Assembly (NCBI RefSeq): GCF_027920745.1
Contig: NZ_JAQIBB010000090.1
Location: 1 to 64,000, forward strand
Reading direction: 5' to 3'
Length of the DNA stretch: 64,000 nt
From: Gallibacterium faecale
GTDB lineage: Bacteria > Pseudomonadota > Gammaproteobacteria > Enterobacterales > Pasteurellaceae
Shown here: one piece after another, positions 34,837-42,753 of the stretch
Position numbering within the stretch: the stretch's first letter is position 1
Layout of the letters: every line of letters starts with the position of its first letter
Program-made: the position numbers and the translations under genes
The notes under the pieces: generated by a model
What the model saw: only the letters and a program-made list of their open reading frames with translations
Told to the model about the DNA's origin: nothing
The model's database searches: none

Positions 34837-36366
34837 CTAAAGTGCAATTGGTGGCACATAATCTCCGGCAACAATCGCTGATTTGATGCGTTCTGCTTCA
34901 TTTACCACTTGCTCTAATAATGCTTTAACATTTTCAATAGTCGCAATTGGACTTAATGTGGTCATTTTTAACGCTTGTACCCCATTCACTTTAGTAACGC
35001 CAATATTCGCTTCGCCACGAGCAAATAACTCATCTGCCACATTTTGATTCAATGCGTCAATAAATTCTGCTGGATACTCTGCAGGGCAAATACGGAATAA
35101 TACCGAAGCAAACTGCGGTTCAACTAACATCTCTAACATCGGTTGTGCGTTAATATAATCACTTACTTCTCTTGCCAGATAGATCCCATGATCAATCATT
35201 GACGCATAAAGATCTTCTCCTAACGCTTCCATCGTGAACCATAATTTTAGTGCATCAAAACGGCGTGTCGTTTGTAACGATTTTGCTACTAAATTTGGTA
35301 CACCATATTCTTCATCATACTCAGAGTTAAGATAATCAGCTTTATAATCAATAAAACGGAAATTTCGTTCATCTTTTAATAAAAATGCACCACACGAAAT
35401 AGTTTGGAAAAAATGCTTATGAAAATCGAGCGTAATGGAGTCTGCTTGTTCTAATCCGTTTAACCAATCACGGAAATTGTGTGACAAGATTAATGCGCCG
35501 CCCCAAGCAGCATCAATATGCAGCCAAGAGTCATATCGCTTTACAATTTCACTAATAGCAGCAATATCATCAATAGCACCAGCATCTGTTGTTCCAGCAG
35601 TTGCGACAACACATCCAATAAATTTCCCTTGTGCTGTTAATTCCGCTAACGTGGCTTCTAACGCTGCAATATCCATTTGGGCATTTTGATTGGTTGGTAC
35701 AGTCACCACCGACTGAAATCCCATTCCCATCATTGCCATATTTTTTTGCACTGAGAAATGGGCATTTTCAGAACAGATAATTTTGACCTTTTGTAACGCT
35801 TCTGCTGGCAAACCCTGTTGTTGCACAGACCATTCCGAACCATCTTCCTGCCGCCAATGTTTTGCCACACAAGCATCTCGAGCTAACAACACTCCCATTA
35901 AATTTGACTGTGTGCCACCCGATGTAAACACGCCAGCCGTCCCTTTGCCATAGCCTACTTTTTGTCTTAACCAGTCAATTAGCTGCTCTTCCATAATCGA
36001 TCCTGCTGGGCTTTGATCCCAAGAATCCATTGATTGGTTAGTCGCATTAATAAACACTTCCGCAATTTGGCTGGTCACCATAGTTGGGCAATGTAAATGT
36101 GCTAATGAATGAGGATGATGAACTTTTAAACTTGGGTGAAGAAAAATCTCGGTGAGATGTTGCAAGGTTTTTTCAATTCCCGCTCCCTCTTTAGTCGGCT
36201 TAAATTGAATGGTCGGGCGAATTTGGCGAATACTTCCCCCTGTATACATTTTATCATTCTGCATCCATTCACAAACTGCGGTAACCGCTTGTTGCATTGC
36301 AGTTTGGTAATCATTGATCGATTGAGGATCGCGGCAAAATAATGCTCGTTTATGTTGATTTAACAT
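34837..36366 (-). CDS. ddc: L-2,4-diaminobutyrate decarboxylase
   Basis: This PLP enzyme makes 1,3-diaminopropane from L-2,4-diaminobutyrate. It is a 509-residue group II (Orn/DAB-type) decarboxylase. FTSGGTQSNLMG is near residue 144, and the PLP-lysine is in LDFHKHFFQ near 313. It is transcribed after the aminotransferase gene on the minus strand, separated by 99 bases that hold a hairpin. The dat-ddc pair is well known in Haemophilus and relatives as a route to 1,3-diaminopropane and norspermidine. Confidence 0.94.
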   Translation of the reverse strand: MLNQHKRALFCRDPQSINDYQTAMQQAVTAVCEWMQNDKMYTGGSIRQIRPTIQFKPTKEGAGIEKTLQHLTEIFLHPSLKVHHPHSLAHLHCPTMVTSQIAEVFINATNQSMDSWDQSPAGSIMEEQLIDWLRQKVGYGKGTAGVFTSGGTQSNLMGVLLARDACVAKHWRQEDGSEWSVQQQGLPAEALQKVKIICSENAHFSVQKNMAMMGMGFQSVVTVPTNQNAQMDIAALEATLAELTAQGKFIGCVVATAGTTDAGAIDDIAAISEIVKRYDSWLHIDAAWGGALILSHNFRDWLNGLEQADSITLDFHKHFFQTISCGAFLLKDERNFRFIDYKADYLNSEYDEEYGVPNLVAKSLQTTRRFDALKLWFTMEALGEDLYASMIDHGIYLAREVSDYINAQPMLEMLVEPQFASVLFRICPAEYPAEFIDALNQNVADELFARGEANIGVTKVNGVQALKMTTLSPIATIENVKALLEQVVNEAERIKSAIVAGDYVPPIAL

Positions 36367-36405
36367 AACTAAATTCCTACATAAATTGATTGATCGCTAT
36401 TGACA

Positions 36406-36433
36406 AAAAGTACGAGAACTTGCTCGTACTTTT
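36406..36433 (-). terminator. Intercistronic terminator between dat and ddc
   Basis: AAAAGTACGAG / CTCGTACTTTT is a perfect 11-bp stem with loop AACTTG, followed on the minus strand by TTTTTG. It lies between dat and ddc and would lower ddc transcription relative to dat. Confidence 0.75.
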
Positions 36434-36465
36434 ATCGACCATAAGCAAAGTAATTAATAATTACT

Positions 36466-37827
36466 CTACCCTTGCTGTAACGCATCCACTAAAGCTTGAG
36501 TAAAGCGTTTGATCATCTCTTCACATTCAGCTTGTGTAATGATAATTGGACAAAGAACACGAACAACATTCCCATTTCGTCCGCCACGCTCAAGTAATAA
36601 TCCATTATTAAAGCACGCTTTTTGAATTGCTGCGGCTAAATCCGGATTACCTGGATACGCACCTGTACGATCTGGTTGTTTGGTCGGATCAACAATTTCA
36701 ATTCCCATCATCAAACCACGTCCACGAATATGCCCAATGCAAGGATATTCTTTCGCTAAGGTTTGTAATGCAGATTTTAAATATTCGCCACGTTCTTTTG
36801 CATTTTGCGCTAGATTTTGTTCACGCATAATTTTTAATGAAGCATAGCCTGTCGCCATCGCTAATTGGTTACCGCGGAATGTTCCTGTGTGTCCAGCTGG
36901 TTTCCACACATCAAACTCTTTACGAATAGCCAATACCGCTAATGGTAAACTACCACCTACAGCTTTAGACATAACAACAATATCAGGCTCAATACCTGCG
37001 TGTTCAAAAGCAAACATTTCACCAGAACGGCAGAAGCCTGCTTGTACTTCATCTAAAATCAGTAAGATGCCATGTTTTTGGGTAACTTCTCTTACTTTTT
37101 GTAAGAATTTCACTGGCGCTGGCACAACACCACCCTCGCCTTGAATTGCTTCTAGAATAACGGCAGCAGGTTTTACTACTCCGCTTTCCACGTCTTCAAT
37201 GAAATTCTCAAAATAAGCGGTAACTGCTTCGGCACCAGCCTCACCACCGATACCAAACGGACAATGGTATTCATGTGGGTATGGCATAAACTGCACGCCA
37301 GCCATTAAATTTTGTACAGCATTTTTTGCACTTAAATTGCCTGTTAGCGAAAGAGAACCATGAGTCATACCATGGAATCCACCTGAAAAAGCAATCACAT
37401 TACCACGACCAGTATAAGTTTTTGCTAATTTAATCGCCGCTTCATTAGCATCTGCACCAGATGGACCACAAAATTGTAAACAATACTTATCCTTAGGGAA
37501 GAAAGATAATAATTCTTCGGTGAAAGCATCTTTTAATGGTGTGGTTAAATCTAAAGTATGTAACGGCAGATCACTTGCCACAGTATCTAAAATAGCCTGT
37601 TTAATTGCCGGATGGTTATGCCCTAACGCTAACGTTCCTGCACCTGCTAAGAAATCAAGATATTCTTTGCCCTCAACATCTGTTACCCAACAGCCAGAAG
37701 CTTTTGCAATCGCTAAAGGTAATTTACGTGGATAACTTCTTACATTTGATTCCATCTTATCTTGACGATCTAAATAATAAGAGTTGGTAGCATTATGAAT
37801 TGATTTTATAGGGGTGATAATTGTCAT
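36466..37827 (-). CDS. dat: L-2,4-diaminobutyrate:2-oxoglutarate aminotransferase
   Basis: This class III aminotransferase forms L-2,4-diaminobutyrate from aspartate semialdehyde. It has 453 residues; LILDEVQAGFCRSGEMFAF carries the PLP-contact Asp, and the lysine is in VVMSKAVGGSLPLAV. The start at 37827 has AATAGAGGTGA upstream and is preceded by a structured RNA leader. It pairs with ddc to make 1,3-diaminopropane. Confidence 0.94.
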   Translation of the reverse strand: MTIITPIKSIHNATNSYYLDRQDKMESNVRSYPRKLPLAIAKASGCWVTDVEGKEYLDFLAGAGTLALGHNHPAIKQAILDTVASDLPLHTLDLTTPLKDAFTEELLSFFPKDKYCLQFCGPSGADANEAAIKLAKTYTGRGNVIAFSGGFHGMTHGSLSLTGNLSAKNAVQNLMAGVQFMPYPHEYHCPFGIGGEAGAEAVTAYFENFIEDVESGVVKPAAVILEAIQGEGGVVPAPVKFLQKVREVTQKHGILLILDEVQAGFCRSGEMFAFEHAGIEPDIVVMSKAVGGSLPLAVLAIRKEFDVWKPAGHTGTFRGNQLAMATGYASLKIMREQNLAQNAKERGEYLKSALQTLAKEYPCIGHIRGRGLMMGIEIVDPTKQPDRTGAYPGNPDLAAAIQKACFNNGLLLERGGRNGNVVRVLCPIIITQAECEEMIKRFTQALVDALQQG

Positions 37828-37859
37828 TTTAAAATAAACCTTCTAATAGAGGTGAAAAA

Positions 37860-37942
37860 AATAAGTCGGGTGCCTTGCGGGAAGCCTAAGCTTTCTGTTT
37901 CCTACAAACAGATGCCATGGGGCATTTGACTCGCTACTTATT
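37860..37942 (-). ncRNA. Structured leader RNA of dat, candidate cis-regulatory DABA-DC-AT-type motif
   Basis: On the minus strand this 83-base segment folds as a closed multiloop. The outer stem is AATAAGT / ACTTATT (37860-37866 with 37936-37942). Three internal hairpins follow: ATGCC-CCAT-GGCAT (37912-37925), CTGTTT-loop-AAACAG (37895-37911) and AAGC-TTAG-GCTT (37882-37893). Its 3' end lies 32 bases from the dat start codon, next to seven Us and the ribosome-binding site. I recall that a conserved RNA motif named DABA-DC-AT has been described upstream of these genes, but I cannot compare with its consensus here. Confidence 0.6.
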
Positions 37943-37943
37943 A

Positions 37944-37984
37944 AAAAAAGCGTTTCAGCTTTTTTAATTCCCTTTATGGGGAAT
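37944..37984. promoter_or_regulatory. Two tandem hairpins upstream of the dat leader element
   Basis: AAAAAAGC-GTTTCA-GCTTTTTT (37944-37965) is a perfect hairpin with A and T tails, terminator-like in both directions. Next to it is ATTCCC-TTTATG-GGGAAT (37967-37984). On the minus strand these precede the multiloop leader and could be part of a transcription-control switch. Confidence 0.5.
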
Positions 37985-38151
37985 AAAGAGAATGTTCCTT
38001 TATGCAAACAAGTTGAAAAAGGACGGGCTATAGTACCTATTTTTATTAGAAAGGGAAGCTTTTTATCTGAATTTGGGTGAATAAAGATAATTACGCCGAT
38101 TAATTGATTAATTAGTAAACAAGTTTTGTTTTTTGTGTTTATTCGGTGAGC
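37985..38151. other. Remaining intergenic region between dat leader and deoD terminator
   Basis: This 167-bp AT-rich stretch should hold the dat promoter on the minus strand. I see TATAGT-like and AT-rich elements and an imperfect palindrome around AAACAAGTTTTGTTTTTTGTGTTT (about 38118-38141). No gene is visible. Confidence 0.35.
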
Positions 38152-38179
38152 AAAAATAGCGAGTAATACTACTCGCTAT
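38152..38179 (-). terminator. Rho-independent terminator of deoCBD
   Basis: ATAGCGAGTA / TACTCGCTAT is a perfect 10-bp stem with loop ATAC. On the minus strand it is followed by TTTTTG, 21 bases after deoD ends. Confidence 0.85.
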
Positions 38180-38199
38180 CTAAACTTAACAAATATAAA

Positions 38200-38916
38200 T
38201 CATTTATCGCCAATTAATACAGATTCCAATGCAATCTCAATCATATCATTGAAAGTTAATTGACGTTCTTCTGATGTAGTTTGTTCACCAGTACGAATAT
38301 GATCTGAAACAGTACAGATGGCTAATGCTTTCGCACCATATTCTGCTGCTACTGCATAAATACCTGCCGCTTCCATTTCTACACCTAAAATGCCATATTT
38401 TTCCATTACATCAAACATTTCGACATCTGGTGTATAGAAAAGATCTGCTGAGAAAAGATTTCCCACGTGTACTTTAGCATTTTTTTGTTTTGCTGCTTGT
38501 ACAGCTGCTTGTGCCATATCAAAGTCTGCAATCGCAGCAAAATCATTATCTTTGAAACGGATACGGTTTACTTTAGAATCAGTACACGCACCTAAACCAA
38601 TGATAACATCACGCACTTTCACATCATTACGCACTGCACCACAAGAACCAACACGAATAATTTTTTTAACACCATATTCAGTGATCAATTCTTTTGCATA
38701 AATTGAACAAGATGGAATACCCATCCCGTGCCCCATTACTGAAACTTTTCGACCTTTGTATGTGCCAGTATAACCAAGCATATTGCGTACATTAGTTACT
38801 TCAACCGCACCTTCTAAGAAAGTTTCTGCAATATATTTTGCACGTAATGGATCGCCCGGCATTAAAACAACATCTGCAAAAGCACCATCAACGGCATTAA
38901 TGTGTGGAGTCGCCAT
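38200..38916 (-). CDS. deoD: Purine nucleoside phosphorylase DeoD
   Basis: This phosphorylase cleaves purine (deoxy)nucleosides to base and pentose-1-phosphate. The 238-residue protein is of the bacterial hexameric type: MPGDPLRAKYIAETF near residue 18, GMGIPSCSIYAKEL near 65, and the active-site Asp in TVSDHIRTGE near 202. It is the last gene of deoC-deoB-deoD, 17 bases after deoB, and is followed by a terminator. It works with DeoB and DeoC to feed nucleoside pentoses into central metabolism. Confidence 0.96.
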   Translation of the reverse strand: MATPHINAVDGAFADVVLMPGDPLRAKYIAETFLEGAVEVTNVRNMLGYTGTYKGRKVSVMGHGMGIPSCSIYAKELITEYGVKKIIRVGSCGAVRNDVKVRDVIIGLGACTDSKVNRIRFKDNDFAAIADFDMAQAAVQAAKQKNAKVHVGNLFSADLFYTPDVEMFDVMEKYGILGVEMEAAGIYAVAAEYGAKALAICTVSDHIRTGEQTTSEERQLTFNDMIEIALESVLIGDK

Positions 38917-38933
38917 AAATTATCCTCTCTTTA

Positions 38934-40166
38934 TTATTTGTTATGAAAATCAATGATTGTTGAACCATAATCCATTGGGCTTAATTCAAAGTAATTTGCG
39001 ATGGTTTGCCCAATATCCGCAAATGTTTCACGTCTGCCAAAAGATTGTTTTGGTACATTTGCCCCATAGAGTAATACTGGAATGTGTTCACGAGTATGAT
39101 CTGTACCTGTCCAAGTTGGATCACAGCCATGATCTGCGGTAATCACCAACAAATCGTCACCTGTTACTAACTTCAATAACTCTGGTAAACGTTGATCAAA
39201 ATACTCTAATGCTGCTGCATAACCTGCAACATTACGGCGATGACCGAAATCTGAGTCAAAGTTCACAAAGTTAGTAAATACAATGGTTTTATCGCCTGCC
39301 GCACGAACTTCTTCTAAAGTACGATCAAATAGCTCTTCTAAACCTGTTGCTTTAATCTTACGCGTAATACCTGTATGCGCATAAATATCAGCAATTTTAC
39401 CGATTGACACAACTTCCCCATGCTTTTCATCAACTAATTTTTGTAACACAGTTGCTGATGGTGGCTCAACCGCATAATCGTGGCGATTTCCCGTACGTTG
39501 GAAATTTCCTGCTTTATCACCAATAAATGGACGCGCAATAACCCGACCAATGTTGTAGCCTTCTAATTCTTCACGGACTAAATGGCAAAGCTCATATAAT
39601 CTTTCCAAGCCGAAAGTTTCTTCATGACAAGCAATCTGGAACACAGAATCTGCCGAAGTATAGAAAATTGGTTTACCTGTTTTCATATGCTCTTCACCAA
39701 GTTGATCTAAGATCACTGTACCTGATGAATGGCAATTACCCAAATAACCTGGAATCCCTGATTTTTCTACAATACGATCAAGTAATTCTTGTGGGAAAGA
39801 ATTTTCGTGTTCAGGGAAATACCCCCAATCGAACAACACAGGTACACCCGCAATTTCCCAGTGACCAGATGGTGTATCTTTACCAGAGGAAATTTCTTTT
39901 GCATGAGCATATCCGCCAATGAGTTCTGCATTTTCATCTAAACCAGCTGGGAATATGCCACTAGACTCTTTAGCTGCTAAACCTAAACCAAGTTTTGTTA
40001 AGTTAGGGATATTTAATGCACCTTCTCTGCCTTCATTTGCTAAACCTGCTGCACAACGTTCAGCAATATGTCCCAATGTATTTGAACCAGCATCGCCAAA
40101 TTTATCAGCATCAGCAGATGCACCAATACCGAAAGAATCTAGCATCATAATAAATACACGTTTCAT
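38934..40166 (-). CDS. deoB: Phosphopentomutase DeoB
   Basis: This 410-residue enzyme interconverts (deoxy)ribose 1-phosphate and 5-phosphate. It is an alkaline-phosphatase superfamily metalloenzyme: metal ligands lie in MLDSFGIGASADADKF at the N-terminus and ITADHGCDPTWTGTDHTREH near residue 345. It is the second gene of the operon, 28 bases after deoC and 17 before deoD. Confidence 0.96.
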   Translation of the reverse strand: MKRVFIMMLDSFGIGASADADKFGDAGSNTLGHIAERCAAGLANEGREGALNIPNLTKLGLGLAAKESSGIFPAGLDENAELIGGYAHAKEISSGKDTPSGHWEIAGVPVLFDWGYFPEHENSFPQELLDRIVEKSGIPGYLGNCHSSGTVILDQLGEEHMKTGKPIFYTSADSVFQIACHEETFGLERLYELCHLVREELEGYNIGRVIARPFIGDKAGNFQRTGNRHDYAVEPPSATVLQKLVDEKHGEVVSIGKIADIYAHTGITRKIKATGLEELFDRTLEEVRAAGDKTIVFTNFVNFDSDFGHRRNVAGYAAALEYFDQRLPELLKLVTGDDLLVITADHGCDPTWTGTDHTREHIPVLLYGANVPKQSFGRRETFADIGQTIANYFELSPMDYGSTIIDFHNK

Positions 40167-40194
40167 AGAATCCTCTCTTAAACGATTATCTTAA

Positions 40195-40974
40195 TTAATA
40201 GTTTGTTTTCGCAGATGCAGTTTCTACACCTAATGTGGATAATAGATTATTTAATAAACCTGAAGCACCGAAACGGAAATGACGTGGTGTTAACCATTGT
40301 TCACCAAAAAGATCCGCTGCGAGTTGTAAATATTGTTGAGCCTCTTCAGCAGTACGTACACCACCTGCCGCCTTAAAACCAACACGATCTTGGACACCTA
40401 AATCACGAATAGTTTCCAACATAATTTTGGCTGCCGACAATGTTGCATTGACTTTCACTTTGCCCGTAGAGGTTTTAATAAAGTCTGCGCCTGCTTGAAT
40501 CGCAATTTCTGACGCTTTACGAATTAACTCTGCTGATTGTAACTCACCAGTTTCAATAATCACTTTTAATAATTTATCGCCACAAGCACGTTTACAAGTT
40601 GCGACTAATTCTGCACCAATTTTTTCATCCCCCGCCATTAATGCTCGATACGGGAACACAACATCAACTTCATCAGCACCAGCTTGAATTGCCATTTCTG
40701 TTTCACGGCGAGCTAATTCAATATCTGCTGCCCCTGCTGGAAAATTGGTTACAGTAGCAACTGCAACTTGTGTACAACCTTGTTGCTGCAACGCTTGTTT
40801 TGCTGTTTGAATAAATTGTGGGTAAATACAGACTGCTGCGGTTTGCCCTACTGGATTGCTCTCTTTATGGCAAAGCTCAGTCACAATCTCATCAGTATCA
40901 TTGTCATTTAAAGTGGTGAGATCCATTAAAGATAAAGCTAACTTTGCTGCTTGTATAAGATTAAGTTCTGACAT
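40195..40974 (-). CDS. deoC: 2-deoxyribose-5-phosphate aldolase DeoC
   Basis: This class I aldolase splits deoxyribose-5-phosphate to glyceraldehyde-3-phosphate and acetaldehyde. It has 259 residues: EVDVVFPYRALMAG near 103, and the Schiff-base lysine in FIKTSTGK near 172. First gene of the deoCBD unit. A PurR-like box sits just ahead of the start codon, and an inverted-repeat terminator separates it from the upstream nupC. Confidence 0.96.
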   Translation of the reverse strand: MSELNLIQAAKLALSLMDLTTLNDNDTDEIVTELCHKESNPVGQTAAVCIYPQFIQTAKQALQQQGCTQVAVATVTNFPAGAADIELARRETEMAIQAGADEVDVVFPYRALMAGDEKIGAELVATCKRACGDKLLKVIIETGELQSAELIRKASEIAIQAGADFIKTSTGKVKVNATLSAAKIMLETIRDLGVQDRVGFKAAGGVRTAEEAQQYLQLAADLFGEQWLTPRHFRFGASGLLNNLLSTLGVETASAKTNY

Positions 40975-40995
40975 AATTATTCCTTCCTATAAGAA

Positions 40996-41011
40996 AAGCA
41001 AACGTTTTCTA
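40996..41011. promoter_or_regulatory. PurR/CytR-like LacI-family operator ahead of deoC
   Basis: AAGCAAACGTTTTCTA fits the PurR-type pattern ANGMAANCGNTTNCNT at all but the last position, with the central CG typical of LacI-family operators. It lies 22 bases before the deoC start. A PurR, CytR or related repressor could bind; which one is not decided by the sequence. Confidence 0.5.
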
Positions 41012-41025
41012 TCCCCTAATAATAG

Positions 41026-41055
41026 AACACCACGACAGTTGTCGTGGTGTTTTTT
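41026..41055. terminator. Hairpin terminator between nupC and deoC
   Basis: AACACCACGAC-AGTT-GTCGTGGTGTT is a perfect 11-bp stem with a 4-base loop. The T run (TTTTTT) follows on the plus strand; on the minus strand only TCTATTATT follows. It probably ends most nupC transcripts before deoC, but is a weaker terminator in that direction. Confidence 0.65.
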
Positions 41056-41080
41056 GCGTGTAGAGATTATATCACAATGG

Positions 41081-42352
41081 TTAGCCCATTAATACCGGCC
41101 CAACCAATCCGATAAATAATCCAGCAATCGCTGCACTCATTAAATTAGATAATGAACCGGCAATAACCGCTTTAATCCCTAAGCGAGCAATATCTTTACG
41201 GCGATTTGGTGCCATTGTGCCTAAACCACCAATTAAGATTGCGATTGAACTAAAGTTTGCAAAACCACAAAGAGCAAAGGTAATAATTGCTTTTGTTTTT
41301 TCTGCTAATACCATTGGTGAATCTGGACCAAGATATTTAACGAAATCAACATAAGCCACAAATTCGTTTAATACTAATTTTTGTCCAATCATTGAACCCG
41401 CCACTTCAGCTTCATTCCATGGCACACCAATAACATACGCTAATGGACGGAAAATCCAACCTAAGATAGTTTGTAGGTTAAGTTCACCATAACCAAACCA
41501 ACCACCAACACCACCAATAATACCGTTTAATAATGCAATTAATGCGATAAAGGCTAATAACATTGCCCCCACATTCATTGCTAATTGCATACCTGATGAT
41601 GCACCCATTGCAGCAGCATCTAATACGTTAGACGGTTTATCTTCTTCACTATCCGATTTTAAATCATCACTAAATTTTTCAGTTTGTGGAATCAAAATCT
41701 TCGCAAATAATAGCCCACCTGGCGCTGCCATAAATGATGCAGCGATTAAGTAAGGAAGTGGTACCCCCATTTGTGCGTAACCAATCATAACTGACCCCGC
41801 AACAGAGGCTAAACCACCACACATAATCGCAAAGAGTTCTGATTCTGTCATGGTAGAAATATATGGACGAACAATTAATGGTGCTTCAGTTTGACCAACG
41901 AAGATGTTCGCTGCGGCTGACATGGATTCTGTTTTTGAAGTGCCAAGTACTTTTTGTAAGAAACCACCAATTAAGCGAATCACCCATTGCATGATCCCTA
42001 AGTAATAAAGTACTGAAATTAAAGAAGCAAAGAAGACAATTGCAGGTAATACGCGTAAGGCAAAAATAAAGCCTCCACCACCAAACAATTCAAACATCTT
42101 GTCACTGACTAAACCACCGAACAAGAAGTTAATCCCTTCGTTACCATAAGCAATCACTTTATTAACTGCCTCAGCAGCACCAAGTAATGCTTTACGACCT
42201 AATTCTGAATAAAGTACTAATGCTCCAATTCCTACTTGAATGACAAAAGCACCACCTACGGTTCTTAAATTAATCGCTTTGCGATTTGTTGATAATAAAA
42301 AGGCAATTGCTAATAACACAACAATGCCGATAATACTCATAAGTAAGTCCAT
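41081..42352 (-). CDS. nupC: Concentrative nucleoside transporter NupC
   Basis: This CNT-family nucleoside/cation symporter has 423 residues and about ten membrane segments. Characteristic blocks are GQTEAPLIVRPYI near 167 and AALNEFVAY-like KLVLNEFVAYVDF near 318. The ATG at 42352 has AGGGGT upstream and fits the family N-terminus (MDLLMSIIG); an upstream ATG at 42403 is rejected. It works with deoCBD next door to import and use nucleosides. A PurR-like box lies about 150 bases upstream. Confidence 0.94.
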   Translation of the reverse strand: MDLLMSIIGIVVLLAIAFLLSTNRKAINLRTVGGAFVIQVGIGALVLYSELGRKALLGAAEAVNKVIAYGNEGINFLFGGLVSDKMFELFGGGGFIFALRVLPAIVFFASLISVLYYLGIMQWVIRLIGGFLQKVLGTSKTESMSAAANIFVGQTEAPLIVRPYISTMTESELFAIMCGGLASVAGSVMIGYAQMGVPLPYLIAASFMAAPGGLLFAKILIPQTEKFSDDLKSDSEEDKPSNVLDAAAMGASSGMQLAMNVGAMLLAFIALIALLNGIIGGVGGWFGYGELNLQTILGWIFRPLAYVIGVPWNEAEVAGSMIGQKLVLNEFVAYVDFVKYLGPDSPMVLAEKTKAIITFALCGFANFSSIAILIGGLGTMAPNRRKDIARLGIKAVIAGSLSNLMSAAIAGLFIGLVGPVLMG

Positions 42353-42500
42353 AATTACCCCTGATTGGAAAAATGGCTGTTGATGAATGATGAGATAACT
42401 CATTTATCCCGTAAATGGGCCAAATAAAGCGTCCTTAGGATAAACGTGCCAACTATACCTGTTTTTCAAAAAAATGTCTGAGAAATTTGTAAAAATGAGA

Positions 42501-42516
42501 ACGTAATCGATTACTT
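42501..42516. promoter_or_regulatory. PurR/CytR-like LacI-family operator ahead of nupC
   Basis: ACGTAATCGATTACTT contains a perfect 12-bp palindrome GTAATCGATTAC and fits ANGMAANCGNTTNCNT at all conserved positions except M. Together with the deoC box it suggests shared control of nucleoside import and breakdown. Confidence 0.5.
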
Positions 42517-42695
42517 AATGACATTTTTTCACTTTATTAGCTCATTTTGGCAAAAAATGACAAGCTAAATTAGCAGTAAATGACAAATTATTTTCTCTAA
42601 AAAAATCCAAAAACAATTTAAGGGTTTTGAATGTTTGATGTTGCTGCAATAAATTGTGTTTTTAATTTAGTTTAGAAAATTTCGCTTCGTCAGTA

Positions 42696-42723
42696 TTTAC
42701 TTTTAATAATGTACTACTATAAT
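42696..42723 (+). promoter_or_regulatory. Sigma-70 promoter of tyrP
   Basis: TTTACT (42696-42701) and a perfect TATAAT (42718-42723) are separated by 16 bases. This places the transcription start about 25 bases before the ATG, with GGAG as Shine-Dalgarno sequence. Confidence 0.65.
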
Positions 42724-42753
42724 AGTGCAAAATTTTCATTTTGGAGAAATATT

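Larger units (their letters stand above)
42353..42753. other. Intergenic region between divergent nupC and tyrP
   Basis: This 400-bp region holds the promoters of nupC (-) and tyrP (+). It contains a PurR-like box at 42501-42516 and a tyrP promoter at 42696-42723. The rest is AT-rich, with no gene recognised. Confidence 0.6.

Noticed and set aside
37944..37965. The AAAAAAGC hairpin as terminator of a plus-strand gene
   Set aside because: No plus-strand gene ends before it; it may belong to an antisense RNA or the dat leader and is listed only as a hairpin.
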